In this document: in pieces, positions 9,540-17,311 of the stretch | How the letters are laid out: each line of letters starts with the position of its first letter | How positions within the stretch are numbered: the stretch's first letter is position 1 | Assembly (NCBI RefSeq): GCF_018129385.1 | Contig: NZ_JAFCLN010000003.1 | Span: 525,501-589,500 of the forward strand | DNA from: Bradyrhizobium lablabi | GTDB taxonomy: Bacteria; Pseudomonadota; Alphaproteobacteria; Rhizobiales; Xanthobacteraceae | Length of the DNA: 64,000 bases | Direction: 5' to 3' | Translations under genes and position numbers: made by a program | Notes under the pieces: generated by a model | The model's database searches: none | What the model saw: only the letters and a program-made list of their open reading frames with translations | Told to the model about the DNA's origin: nothing

Positions 9540-10334
9540 TTGTCCACCGACGATCGCCAGCAAAGAGGAAGTGGCCTGCCGGTGCCGCCCGCGCGGCCCT
9601 GGGACCCGCCGCCTGCACCGCGACCGGTCAATCGGCCCGCCGCGCAGCCACAAGCGGCTGCGCGTTCTGGCCGCAGCTTTATGTCGGCCCTGATTCCTTT
9701 GCTCGTCATTCTCGGCGTCGTTATCCAGGCCTATCGCGAGCTGTCGGAGCCGGGCGCCTGGGACTATTGGAGCGACCGCTATTTTTCGCCCAGCATGACC
9801 TCTTCGGTGGCGGACGTCGATCTCGGCGGCCGCCGCGTTCAGGCACTGGTGCTGCACGGGAAAATCGGTGCCGCCAGCGCGAGCTGGTTTCGCGAGCGGC
9901 TGGATGAAGCGAGGCTCAAGGCGGGCGACGCCGTAGTGATCTCCTCGCTCGGCGGCGATGTGGGGCAATCCCTCATCATGGGCGAAGTGATCCGCGCACG
10001 CGGGCTGGTAACGGCTGTCGGTACCGTCGATACGTCCAGCCGGATCCGGCCGGCTTCGTGCGCCAGCGCCTGCGTGTTCGTGTTCGCCGGCGGCAAGACC
10101 CGCTTTGGCGTCGAAGGCTCGCGGCTGGGGATCCATCGCTTTACATCGAGAACAGCCAGCGCCGATCCGCTGGCCGACGCCCAGCGCGTCACCGGCACGA
10201 TCCTCGGCTATCTCACCAAGATGGGCATCTCGTCCTCGGTGTTCGTCGAGGCCATGTCGCGCACCGGCGATATCCGCTGGCTGAGCAAGCAGGAAGCGGT
10301 GACGATGAACCTCATCACCGATCCATCAAAGTAG
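9540..10334 (+). CDS. ClpP-like (COG3904-type) membrane-anchored protein
   Basis: A 264-residue protein starting at TTG 9540, with GAGG 8 bases upstream. A Pro-rich cytoplasmic N-terminus (about 45 residues) precedes one membrane segment (SALIPLLVILGVVIQAY), and the rest would be periplasmic. The body resembles the ClpP/crotonase fold of COG3904: VVISSLGGDVGQSLIMGEVIR, then CASACVFVFAGG with a candidate nucleophilic Ser, and a His in SRLGIHRF. A shorter protein with the same CASAC signature is encoded at 42111-42581. Peptidase activity is suggested by the fold, not shown. Confidence 0.75.
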   Translation: MSTDDRQQRGSGLPVPPARPWDPPPAPRPVNRPAAQPQAAARSGRSFMSALIPLLVILGVVIQAYRELSEPGAWDYWSDRYFSPSMTSSVADVDLGGRRVQALVLHGKIGAASASWFRERLDEARLKAGDAVVISSLGGDVGQSLIMGEVIRARGLVTAVGTVDTSSRIRPASCASACVFVFAGGKTRFGVEGSRLGIHRFTSRTASADPLADAQRVTGTILGYLTKMGISSSVFVEAMSRTGDIRWLSKQEAVTMNLITDPSK

Positions 10335-10379
10335 GCATGATCTTTCCGGAAAACCGGTGCCCATTTTTCCGGATCATGC
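10335..10379. repeat. GCATGATC...GGATCATGC dyad repeat; rest of the 314-base gap
   Basis: GCATGATC at 10335 and GGATCATGC ending at 10379 enclose GGAAAACCGG and TTTTTCCGG, so the element is an imperfect dyad. Three relatives occur at 42058-42106, 61059-61156 and 63804-63898. It directly follows the ClpP-like gene and may serve as its terminator. The remainder of 10335-10648 contains no convincing gene. Confidence 0.8.
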
Positions 10380-10648
10380 CCCTAGGCCAAACCAGCGCAC
10401 CTTGCCGTTAATGTGAATTTTTCACCACGCCCGCAAATGCATCCCAGCGTCCGGCAAATAATTGCCGCAGGGCGGATTCTTTAGTCCCTCCCTCCGTCAA
10501 ATTCGGTTATGCAGGACCACGGCAACCGGTCCACACCAGCTTCCCGCCCCCGTGCGACAACCGGATTTCCTGCCGGTAAATGCTCGAACCCACGCTGCCG
10601 CGAGCGGCCCTTCGGCTGGCCCGCGGCGCATTAACAAAAGCAAACCGC

Positions 10649-11581
10649 GTGCAGCTCTACCTTCCCATCGCCGACCTTCCGGTCAATGTTTTGCTCATCC
10701 TGGCGATGGGCGCGGCGGTGGGGTTCGTATCCGGCATGTTCGGGATCGGAGGCGGCTTTCTGATGACGCCGCTCCTGATCTTCGTCGGCATCTCACCGGC
10801 GGTCGCGGTTGCCTCTGTCGCAAGCCACATCGCGGCATCGTCCTTTTCGGGTGCAATATCCTACTGGCGAAGGCGCGCCATCGACCCATCACTGGCGCTG
10901 GTATTGTTGACCGGCGGCACGATAGGGACTGCGCTCGGCGTGTGGACCTTCACGCTGCTGCGCTCGCTGGGCCAACTCGATCTCCTGATCGCACTGTCCT
11001 ACGTGATCCTGCTCACCACCGTCGGCGGGCTGATGTTCTGGGAAGGGCTGCGCGCGATGCTGCGCGCCCGCGGCGGCAACCCGGTGCCGGTACGCCGATC
11101 CGGCGGCCACGGCTGGATCCACGGCTTGCCGTTGAAGATGCGCTTCAAGCGCTCCAAGATCTACCTTTCCGTCATCCCCGTCATCGTAATCGGGCTGATC
11201 ATCGGTTTCATCGGTGCCGTGATGGGTATCGGTGGCGGCTTCATCCTGGTGCCGCTGATGATCTACGTCCTGCGGGTGCCGACCTCGACCGTGATCGGTA
11301 CCTCGATGGTGCTCACCCTCGTCACCATGGTGTTCGCCACCATGCTGCATGCGGTCACCAATCATCTGGTCGACGCCGTGCTGGCGCTGATCCTGATGGT
11401 GGGCGGCGTGACCGGCGCCCAGTTCGGCGCGCGCGCGGGCCAAAAAATCCGCGGCGAACATCTGCGGCTGCTGCTCGGGCTATTGGTGCTCGCCGTCGGC
11501 ATCCGCTTTGCGGTCGAGCTTGTGATCAAGCCGGCCGATCTCTTCACGGTTCGCGAGACCTCCACCGGAGGCCCCGCATGA
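10649..11581 (+). CDS. TauE/SafE family sulfite exporter-like permease
   Basis: A polytopic membrane protein of about 310 residues from GTG 10649 (an ATG at 10580 in the same frame is an alternative giving 333). The two duplicated halves of the family are visible: GFVSGMFGIGGGFLMTPLLI near the N-terminus and GFIGAVMGIGGGFILVPLMI in the second half, separated by a cytoplasmic loop. The GIGGG motifs are the family hallmark. TauE/SafE proteins export sulfoacetate, sulfite or related anions; the substrate here is unknown. It overlaps the next gene by ATGA, indicating translational coupling with a TIGR02186 protein. Confidence 0.88.
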   Translation: MQLYLPIADLPVNVLLILAMGAAVGFVSGMFGIGGGFLMTPLLIFVGISPAVAVASVASHIAASSFSGAISYWRRRAIDPSLALVLLTGGTIGTALGVWTFTLLRSLGQLDLLIALSYVILLTTVGGLMFWEGLRAMLRARGGNPVPVRRSGGHGWIHGLPLKMRFKRSKIYLSVIPVIVIGLIIGFIGAVMGIGGGFILVPLMIYVLRVPTSTVIGTSMVLTLVTMVFATMLHAVTNHLVDAVLALILMVGGVTGAQFGARAGQKIRGEHLRLLLGLLVLAVGIRFAVELVIKPADLFTVRETSTGGPA

Positions 11582-12357
11582 GGCTTGCCGCCGCTATCGC
11601 CGCCTGTGTGCTCGGGGCCGCGCTCGCAGCACCCCCTGCGCGCGCCGATCGGCTGATCGTGTCGGTGTCGAACCATCGCGTGACGGTGACGCCGAACTAT
11701 TCCGGCGAGGAGCTGGTGCTGTTCGGCTCGGTGGAAAAGGACGGGAATACGCCGCCCGGCCGCAACGCATACGATCTCGTCGTCACCGTCTCCGGCCCGC
11801 GCATGGACCTGGTGACGCGGCGCAAGGAGCGCAAATTCGGAATCTGGATCAACACCGATTCCCGGCAGTTCTTGAAGGTGCCGAGCTACCTTGCCGTGTT
11901 CTCCAACCGCCCGCTGGAGCAGATCGCCTCGCCCGAGGTGCAGCGGCGGCAGCAGGTCGGGCTGAACAACGTATTGCTCACCCAGCGGGTCGGACCCGAC
12001 TACGCCGACGTGGTGCCCGAGGACGCATTCCGCAGCGCCTTCGTGCGGCTGCGCAAGCAGCACGGGCTTTATCGTCAGGAAACCTCCGCGGTGACGTTCC
12101 TGACGCCGACGCTGTTCCGCACCGGCATCCCGCTGCCGGCAGAGGTGCCGATCGGCACCTACAATGTGGATATCAAATTGTTCGCCGACGGCGTTCTGGT
12201 GACGCGCACCGAGACCGCATTCGAAATCGTCAAGGTCGGATTCGAGCAGTTCGTCGCCAACGCCGCGCGCAACAACGGTTTTGTCTATGGCCTCGTCACC
12301 GCGATGATGGCGCTGATGACGGGCTGGATGGCCTCGATCGTGTTCCGGAAGGATTAG
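11578..12357 (+). CDS. TIGR02186 family transmembrane protein
   Basis: A 259-residue protein whose ATG overlaps the stop of the permease gene. It has a cleavable signal (ACVLGAALAAPPARA), a large periplasmic beta-rich region (VSVSNHRVTVTPNYSGEELVLFGS and FIKLFADGVLVTRTETAF-like strands) and a C-terminal membrane anchor (FVYGLVTAMMALMTGWMASIVF). This is the arrangement of the alphaproteobacterial TIGR02186 family, which accompanies TauE-like permeases and has no established function. The C-terminal stop overlaps the convergent Nramp gene stop by a few bases. Confidence 0.82.
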   Translation: MRLAAAIAACVLGAALAAPPARADRLIVSVSNHRVTVTPNYSGEELVLFGSVEKDGNTPPGRNAYDLVVTVSGPRMDLVTRRKERKFGIWINTDSRQFLKVPSYLAVFSNRPLEQIASPEVQRRQQVGLNNVLLTQRVGPDYADVVPEDAFRSAFVRLRKQHGLYRQETSAVTFLTPTLFRTGIPLPAEVPIGTYNVDIKLFADGVLVTRTETAFEIVKVGFEQFVANAARNNGFVYGLVTAMMALMTGWMASIVFRKD

Positions 12358-13712
12358 GTTTTCCCGAGGAAGAATCCCACGCCCATCGCGATGACGCTCA
12401 GCGCCATCGCTGATGTCGAGAGCCAGCCCAGCCAGTACAGCGGCCCGCCGATGACGAAGCGGCCCATGACGTTCCGGTGGCGCGCCATCAGCATCAGCAG
12501 CACCATCACGGGGACCGCGAGCACGCCGTTGATGACCGCGCTCCAGTACAGCGCCGAGATCGGATTGATCGAGGTGAAGTTGAGCGCGATGCCAAAACCG
12601 CCCGAGATCGCCAGCACCGAATAGAAGGCGATGGCCTCCTTTGGCTTGCGCGCGAGCCCTACGGCCCACTGCCATCCTTCGCCGACGGCATAGGCGGTGG
12701 CGCCGGCCAGCACCGGAATCGCAAGCAGCCCCGTGCCGACGATGCCGAGCGCAAAGATCCATTCTGCCAGCGGCCCCGCGATCGGGCGCAGCGCTTCGGC
12801 GGCCTGCGCCGAACTCTGGATATCGGTCCTGCCCGACGCATGCAGCGTCGCGGCTGCCGTGGTGATGATCGCGAGCGCGATCAGGTTGGAGAAGGCCATG
12901 CCGACCATGGTGTCGGCGCGGATGCGGGAGAATTCCCGCCGCGCGCCGTAATGCTTTTCGATCAGCGGCCGCTTTGTGACGTCGACGCGCTGGTCCTCCG
13001 CCTCCTGCGAGGCTTGCCAGAAGAACAGATAGGGCGAGATCGTGGTGCCGAGGATCGCCACGATGGTGGTGAAATAATCGGCGTTCCAGCTCATCTTCGG
13101 AAGCAGCAGGCCCGGCAGCGCCTCGCTCCAGGAGACGTTAGCAAACACCAGCGCGGCGACATAGGCGAACAGGCTGAGCGTCAGCCATTTCAGCACGGCG
13201 ACATAGCGCTTGTAGTTGAGAAAGATTTGCGCCGCGATCGATATCACGCCGAAACAGACGACATAGAGGATGGTGTGCCCTCCGATCAGCAGCTTTGTGG
13301 CATCGGCCATCGCGCCAAGGTCGGCGGCGATGTTGATGGTGTTGGCTACGAACAGCATCGTCACCACGATGACGAGCAGCCAGCGCGGATAATGCCGGCA
13401 GACATTGCCCGAGATGCCGTGCCCGGTGACGCGGCCGACGCGGGCGGAAATCTCCTGGATCGCGACCATCAGCGGAAACGTCAGCAGCATGGTCCAGCCG
13501 ATGCCGTAACCGAGCTGCGCGCCGGCCTGGCTGTAGGTGCCGATGCCCGAGGGATCGTCGTCGGAAGCGCCGGTGATCAGGCCGGGACCGAGCGTCTTGA
13601 GGAAGTCGCGGATGCTGAAGGACTTGCGATGCTTCGGCGACGGCTTTGCGCTGTCCGCCTTGTGGTGATGCTCCCCGCCGCCGTTGCGCCTGTTCTGCCT
13701 GCGATCTGTCAT
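12354..13712 (-). CDS. Nramp-family divalent metal transporter homologue with altered metal-site motifs
   Basis: A 452-residue protein with about 11 membrane segments and clear Nramp architecture: TM1 reads GASDDDPSGIGTYSQAGAQLG and TM6 reads GTTISPYLFFWQASQEAED. In canonical Mn/Fe transporters TM1 carries DPGN and TM6 carries the MPH methionine; here these are DPSG and SPY. Loss of the metal-binding methionine is known from Nramp-related magnesium and other divergent clades, so manganese transport should not be assumed. The N-terminus is basic and His-rich (RRNGGGEHHHK). It converges on the TIGR02186 gene with overlapping stops. Confidence 0.87.
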   Translation of the reverse strand: MTDRRQNRRNGGGEHHHKADSAKPSPKHRKSFSIRDFLKTLGPGLITGASDDDPSGIGTYSQAGAQLGYGIGWTMLLTFPLMVAIQEISARVGRVTGHGISGNVCRHYPRWLLVIVVTMLFVANTINIAADLGAMADATKLLIGGHTILYVVCFGVISIAAQIFLNYKRYVAVLKWLTLSLFAYVAALVFANVSWSEALPGLLLPKMSWNADYFTTIVAILGTTISPYLFFWQASQEAEDQRVDVTKRPLIEKHYGARREFSRIRADTMVGMAFSNLIALAIITTAAATLHASGRTDIQSSAQAAEALRPIAGPLAEWIFALGIVGTGLLAIPVLAGATAYAVGEGWQWAVGLARKPKEAIAFYSVLAISGGFGIALNFTSINPISALYWSAVINGVLAVPVMVLLMLMARHRNVMGRFVIGGPLYWLGWLSTSAMALSVIAMGVGFFLGKT

Positions 13713-13736
13713 GTCCGGTCCAGCCGGTCCAACAAC

Positions 13737-13757
13737 GAACCGGCTACCGTTCGGTTC
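13737..13757. promoter_or_regulatory. inverted repeat upstream of the Nramp-like gene
   Basis: GAACCG (13737-13742) and CGGTTC (13752-13757) are exact inverted copies 9 bases apart, placed 25-45 bases upstream of the leftward Nramp-like start. The position suits an operator or a 5'-leader hairpin. No regulator is identified. Confidence 0.35.
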
Positions 13758-13792
13758 CTACCGGAAGACCTGGCGCGGGACCCAGACCTGGA

Positions 13793-14566
13793 TCAGCACG
13801 GCTCGATGATCGTGGCGACTCCGGGTTCGAGGATGCGCAACCGCGTACCGAAGCCGAGCGTATCGAAGGTCACGCGCAAATCGCCTGAAGTCTGCCGGAA
13901 ATGCTTCCAGCCTTCGGTATGCACGGGCACGATCACGGCGTCGGGGAAAGCGCGCGCGGTCTCGATCGTGTCGTTGGTGTCCATGGTGAGATGGAAGGGC
14001 CCACGGGTCTGGGCCGCGCCGGCAAAGGGCAGCACAATGCCGGCGTTGAAGCGTCTTGCGACCTCGGCGACGCCGTCGAACCAGACCGTGTCGCCGCTGA
14101 CATAGATCGGGCGTGTCGCGGTGTTGCTCGATGCGACGACGAAGCCGATGACGTCGCCGGAGAGCGGCTCGATCCCGGCCGGCCCGTGGCGCGCGGGCGT
14201 GGCGGTGATCGTCAGCGAGTTTCCATTCTTGCCCTTGAGCTCCGTCGAAGCCCATGGCGCGAAACCCTCGGCATGTCCGCCGAGCCGCTTGGCGCCGGCC
14301 TCCGTCGTCAGCACGCGCCTTGCTTTCTTGAGAAATTCGCGGCCGGAATTGTCGAGATTGTCGGAGTGCTGGTCATGGCTGAGCAGCACGGCGTCGATCT
14401 CACCGACCCTGTCAGCGCCGAATGCCGGTCCGGTCACCTTCTCCAGCTTCACATGCGGCAGCTCGTAGGCGCCAGGCCCATCAAAGGTGGGATCGGTGAG
14501 CAGGCGAAAGCCGTCGACTTCGATCAGTGCGGTGGGACCGCCGATCAGTGTGATTTTTGTCGTCAT
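13793..14566 (-). CDS. MBL-fold metallo-hydrolase (UlaG-like)
   Basis: A 257-residue metallo-beta-lactamase-fold protein starting at ATG 14566 with GGAGCAAATC before it. Metal-binding features include AVLLSHDQHSDNLD (the HxxxxD/H motif in the form SHDQHSDN), a later ATPARHGP and IYVSGDTVWF, and a C-terminal His in VPVHTEGW. The UlaG-like branch includes lactonases and phosphoesterases; the substrate is not predictable. Its ATG overlaps the stop of the EamA exporter gene, so the two are co-translated. Confidence 0.82.
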   Translation of the reverse strand: MTTKITLIGGPTALIEVDGFRLLTDPTFDGPGAYELPHVKLEKVTGPAFGADRVGEIDAVLLSHDQHSDNLDNSGREFLKKARRVLTTEAGAKRLGGHAEGFAPWASTELKGKNGNSLTITATPARHGPAGIEPLSGDVIGFVVASSNTATRPIYVSGDTVWFDGVAEVARRFNAGIVLPFAGAAQTRGPFHLTMDTNDTIETARAFPDAVIVPVHTEGWKHFRQTSGDLRVTFDTLGFGTRLRILEPGVATIIEPC

Positions 14567-15480
14567 GATTTGCTCCTTGGCGCCGCCGGACGCGTTACCA
14601 GATAGATGCCGAGCGCCACCGGGATGATCCCGAGCAGGTCGCGGGCCTCGATATGCTCGCCGAGCACGAGGAAGGCGAACAGCATGCCGAGCGGTGGCAT
14701 CAGGAAATGATAGGCACTCGCGGCGGTCGCGCCACACACTTTCAGGAGATGAAACCAGAGCAGATAAGCGAGGATCGAGCCGCCGAGCACCAGGAACGCG
14801 AACGCGCCGAGCAGCCGTGCGCTGGGGACGATGTCACTGATGCTCGACAGCGTGAATGCGAAGGGCAGCAGCGCGAGGCCACCGGCGATGTTCTGGATAC
14901 CGTTGCCGATCCAGAGCGAGCCCTTCGGCGACAGCAGCTTGAACAGGATGGTGCCGGCAACGATCGAGGCAAGCGATGCCAGCGTGAACACGATGCCGTC
15001 GAAATGGTCGGTACCGATCTTGAGCCGATGCCAGACGATAAAGTTGACGCCGGCAATGCCGAGCAGCAGCCCACTTACCTTGCGCCAGTTCAGCGTCTCG
15101 CCGAGGAAGACAGCGGCGAGCACCGCGGTAAAAACAGGATTGGCGCTGACGACGAGGCCGCCGAGGCCAGCGGAGACGGTTTGCAGGCCGGTGTAGCCGA
15201 ATCCCAGATAGAGCGCGTTATTGGCGACGCCCAGAACCGAAAACACCGCGACGTCGCGCCAGCCGAGATTCCAGCTCTCGCTTCGCAGCGCCGAAATGCC
15301 GAGGACGAGGATTCCGGCGAGCGAGAAACGTGCCGTGAGCAGGATCAGCGGCGGGCAATCGGTGACGCCGATCTTGCCCGCGACAAAGGCGAAGCTCCAC
15401 AGCAGGCAGAACAGGCCGATCAGGAGCGGCAGCCAGTTGAATTGGGCGCGGGAGACCGCGAGCGAGGGCGCGAGCGACAT
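14563..15480 (-). CDS. EamA/DMT-family exporter
   Basis: A 305-residue, ten-helix drug/metabolite transporter read from ATG 15480. It shows the internal duplication of EamA proteins: WSFAFVAGKIGVTDCPPLILLTARF in the first half and TLASLASIVAGTILFKLLSPKG in the second, with FLGETLNWRKVSGLLLGIAG closing one repeat and LVLGEHIEARDLLGIIPVALGI the other. Such proteins export amino acids or other metabolites. It is followed by the coupled MBL-fold gene and is divergent from a LysR regulator that probably controls both. Confidence 0.9.
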   Translation of the reverse strand: MSLAPSLAVSRAQFNWLPLLIGLFCLLWSFAFVAGKIGVTDCPPLILLTARFSLAGILVLGISALRSESWNLGWRDVAVFSVLGVANNALYLGFGYTGLQTVSAGLGGLVVSANPVFTAVLAAVFLGETLNWRKVSGLLLGIAGVNFIVWHRLKIGTDHFDGIVFTLASLASIVAGTILFKLLSPKGSLWIGNGIQNIAGGLALLPFAFTLSSISDIVPSARLLGAFAFLVLGGSILAYLLWFHLLKVCGATAASAYHFLMPPLGMLFAFLVLGEHIEARDLLGIIPVALGIYLVTRPAAPRSKS

Positions 15481-15546
15481 GGGATGCTCCTTTGCCCTTG
15501 ATCTAGGCCCGCGCGTTGATATTTGGAAATTAAATGATAAACTGAT

Positions 15547-15557
15547 ATCCAGTGGAT
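15547..15557. promoter_or_regulatory. candidate LysR site in AT-rich divergent region
   Basis: ATCCAGTGGAT is a perfect 5-1-5 dyad inside an unusually AT-rich stretch (about 15520-15565) between the EamA exporter and LysR genes. ATAAA and TTTAT flank it symmetrically, which fits the T-N11-A arrangement bound by LysR proteins. Confidence 0.4.
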
Positions 15558-15576
15558 TTATAAATGGAGCATTCAG

Positions 15577-16440
15577 ATGCTCGATCTCGAACTCCTGCGC
15601 AGCTTCGTGTCGGTGGTCGATTCCGGCGGATTCACCCGCGCGGGCGCGCGCGTCCACCGCACGCAATCGACCGTCAGCCAGCAGATCAAGCGGCTGGAGG
15701 AGGACGTCGGCCAGCCCTTGCTCCACCGTAACGGCAAGGACGTGACGCCGACGGAAGCCGGCGAGCGGCTGTTGTCCTATGCGCGGCGGCTGCTGGCGCT
15801 GGCGGAGGAAGCGCGCGACGTGCTGGCGCAGCCGGGCCATGGCGGCGCGATCCGGCTCGGCGTTCCCGAGGATTTTGCCGCCTATCGCCTCGCCAAATTG
15901 CTGGCGGCGTTTTCGCGCTCGCACCCGGGCCTGCGGCTCGACGTGCGCGCCGACCAGAGCGCCAATCTCAAGCGCGAGCTGGAGCGCGGCGAACTGGATC
16001 TCGCGCTGTTCAAGCGCACGGCCGGCGAAAAGGGCGCCATCGCGGTGTGGCCGGAGCGCGTGCACTGGGTCACCAGCAAAAGCCACCCGCGCGATACGCG
16101 CACCGGCTCGGTGCCGCTGATCGGATTTCCCACCGGCTGCCTGTACCGCGCCGGCGCCATCCATGCGCTGGAGAGCGCGGGGCGAAGCTGGCACATGGCG
16201 TACACGTCTTCAAATCTCTCCGGCATTCAGGCCGCGATTGCCGCCGGCATGGGGTTGAGCATTTTGTCCGAGATCGCGATCCAGGCCGAGCATCGCGTGC
16301 TCACGGCGAAAGACGGCTTTGCGCCGATCGACAGGACGGAGGTGGCGCTGGTCGCAGCGCCCGGTGCGAGCCCCGCAACGCTGCGGCTGGCGGATCGGCT
16401 GGCGGAATTTTGCGGGACGGTGCAGGCGAAGGCGGCGTGA
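15577..16440 (+). CDS. LysR family transcriptional regulator
   Basis: A 287-residue LysR regulator. The N-terminal helix-turn-helix is LRSFVSVVDSGGFTRAGARV followed by QSTVSQQIKRLEEDVGQPLL; the C-terminal half is a periplasmic-binding-like effector domain beginning at IRLGVPEDFAAYRLAKLLAA. It is divergent from the EamA exporter with 96 bases between the starts, the usual layout for a regulator and its target. The preceding bases GGAGCATTCAG give a good ribosome-binding site. The inducer is unknown. Confidence 0.92.
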   Translation: MLDLELLRSFVSVVDSGGFTRAGARVHRTQSTVSQQIKRLEEDVGQPLLHRNGKDVTPTEAGERLLSYARRLLALAEEARDVLAQPGHGGAIRLGVPEDFAAYRLAKLLAAFSRSHPGLRLDVRADQSANLKRELERGELDLALFKRTAGEKGAIAVWPERVHWVTSKSHPRDTRTGSVPLIGFPTGCLYRAGAIHALESAGRSWHMAYTSSNLSGIQAAIAAGMGLSILSEIAIQAEHRVLTAKDGFAPIDRTEVALVAAPGASPATLRLADRLAEFCGTVQAKAA

Positions 16441-16465
16441 GACCAGCGCTGCGACAACTTCAGCT

Positions 16466-16596
16466 GTCGTCCCTGCGAAAGTAGGGACCTATAACCACAG
16501 GCAGCAGTTGTTGACGCAAAGCCGGCGACCAGTTCGCTGTCACAACAGCGGCCGGGCGTATGGGTCCCGGCTCGCGCTTCGCTTGGCCGGGACGAC
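16466..16596. repeat. GTCGTCCC-ended dyad repeat
   Basis: GTCGTCCC at 16466 and GGGACGAC ending at 16596 are inverted ends; internal copies TAGGGACC and GGGTCCCGGC mirror each other. The element fills the gap between the convergent LysR and pdeM genes and could end transcription from both sides. Confidence 0.65.
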
Positions 16597-16600
16597 GGAT

Positions 16601-17308
16601 TCAATAACACCTGGCCGCGGCAAACGTATGCACGCGGTTGTCGCCGAGGACGTGGGCCATGAAGCCCGGCGTTCCAAATATTCTCGCAAACGCCTTGTCG
16701 CGGATGCTCAGGCCCCCCGTGTAGGCGCCGAAGGACGGCATCACAGCGCGTTCGCCGTCGCAGGCGAAACATCGCCGCTCCACCGTGCGGCCGCGGGTCG
16801 GCACGCGGGCCTTGGGATGCAGATGGCCGGCGATCTCGCCAATCGCGCCGGTCGGCTCATGGCGGAAGGCGATGGGGCCGATGCAGACTTCGGTCGCGAC
16901 CACGCCGCCGAGATTCGAGGGCAGCGCGGGATCGTGATTGCCCGAAATCCAGATCCAGTCGCGCCGCACCTGGAGCGCCGCGATGGCGTCGCGGTCGGCG
17001 CCGCACAGCCGCTCATGGGCGGTGCGGTCGTGAAAACTGTCGCCGAGCGCGATCACCATGCGCGGGTCGTGGCGCGCGATCACGGCAGCAAGCCGGCCCA
17101 GCGTCGCCGCGGTGTCATAGGGCGGCAGCAGCACGCCGCGCGCGGCAAAGCTCGAGCCTTTTTCCAGATGCAGGTCGGAAACCACGAGCAGGCTCTGCTC
17201 TTCCCAGAACAGCGCGCCGGAGAAATCGGCGAGCAGCGTGATGCCGGAAATGTCGAGAACCGAGGCGCGCAATGTCCGGCCATTCTGCAACAATTGCGCT
17301 GACGTCAC
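16601..17308 (-). CDS. pdeM: ligase-associated DNA damage response endonuclease PdeM
   Basis: A 235-residue calcineurin-like metallophosphoesterase from GTG 17308. All metal-binding motifs are present in order: SDLHLEKG (DxH), ALGDSFHD (GDxxxD), SGNHDP (GNHD) and AGHLHPKA (GHxH). PdeM is the phosphoesterase partner of an Lhr-type helicase, a processing exonuclease and an ATP-dependent ligase in a repair set known from many bacteria. It starts 3 bases after the stop of the helicase gene, so the two form one transcript. The exonuclease and ligase lie about 5 kb away on the other strand. Confidence 0.9.
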   Translation of the reverse strand: MTSAQLLQNGRTLRASVLDISGITLLADFSGALFWEEQSLLVVSDLHLEKGSSFAARGVLLPPYDTAATLGRLAAVIARHDPRMVIALGDSFHDRTAHERLCGADRDAIAALQVRRDWIWISGNHDPALPSNLGGVVATEVCIGPIAFRHEPTGAIGEIAGHLHPKARVPTRGRTVERRCFACDGERAVMPSFGAYTGGLSIRDKAFARIFGTPGFMAHVLGDNRVHTFAAARCY

Positions 17309-17311
17309 GTT

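Noticed and set aside
10462..11577. Open frame running into the TIGR02186 gene
   Set aside because: It lies over the TauE-like permease in a different frame and has Arg/Pro-rich shadow composition; the signal peptide begins at ATG 11578.
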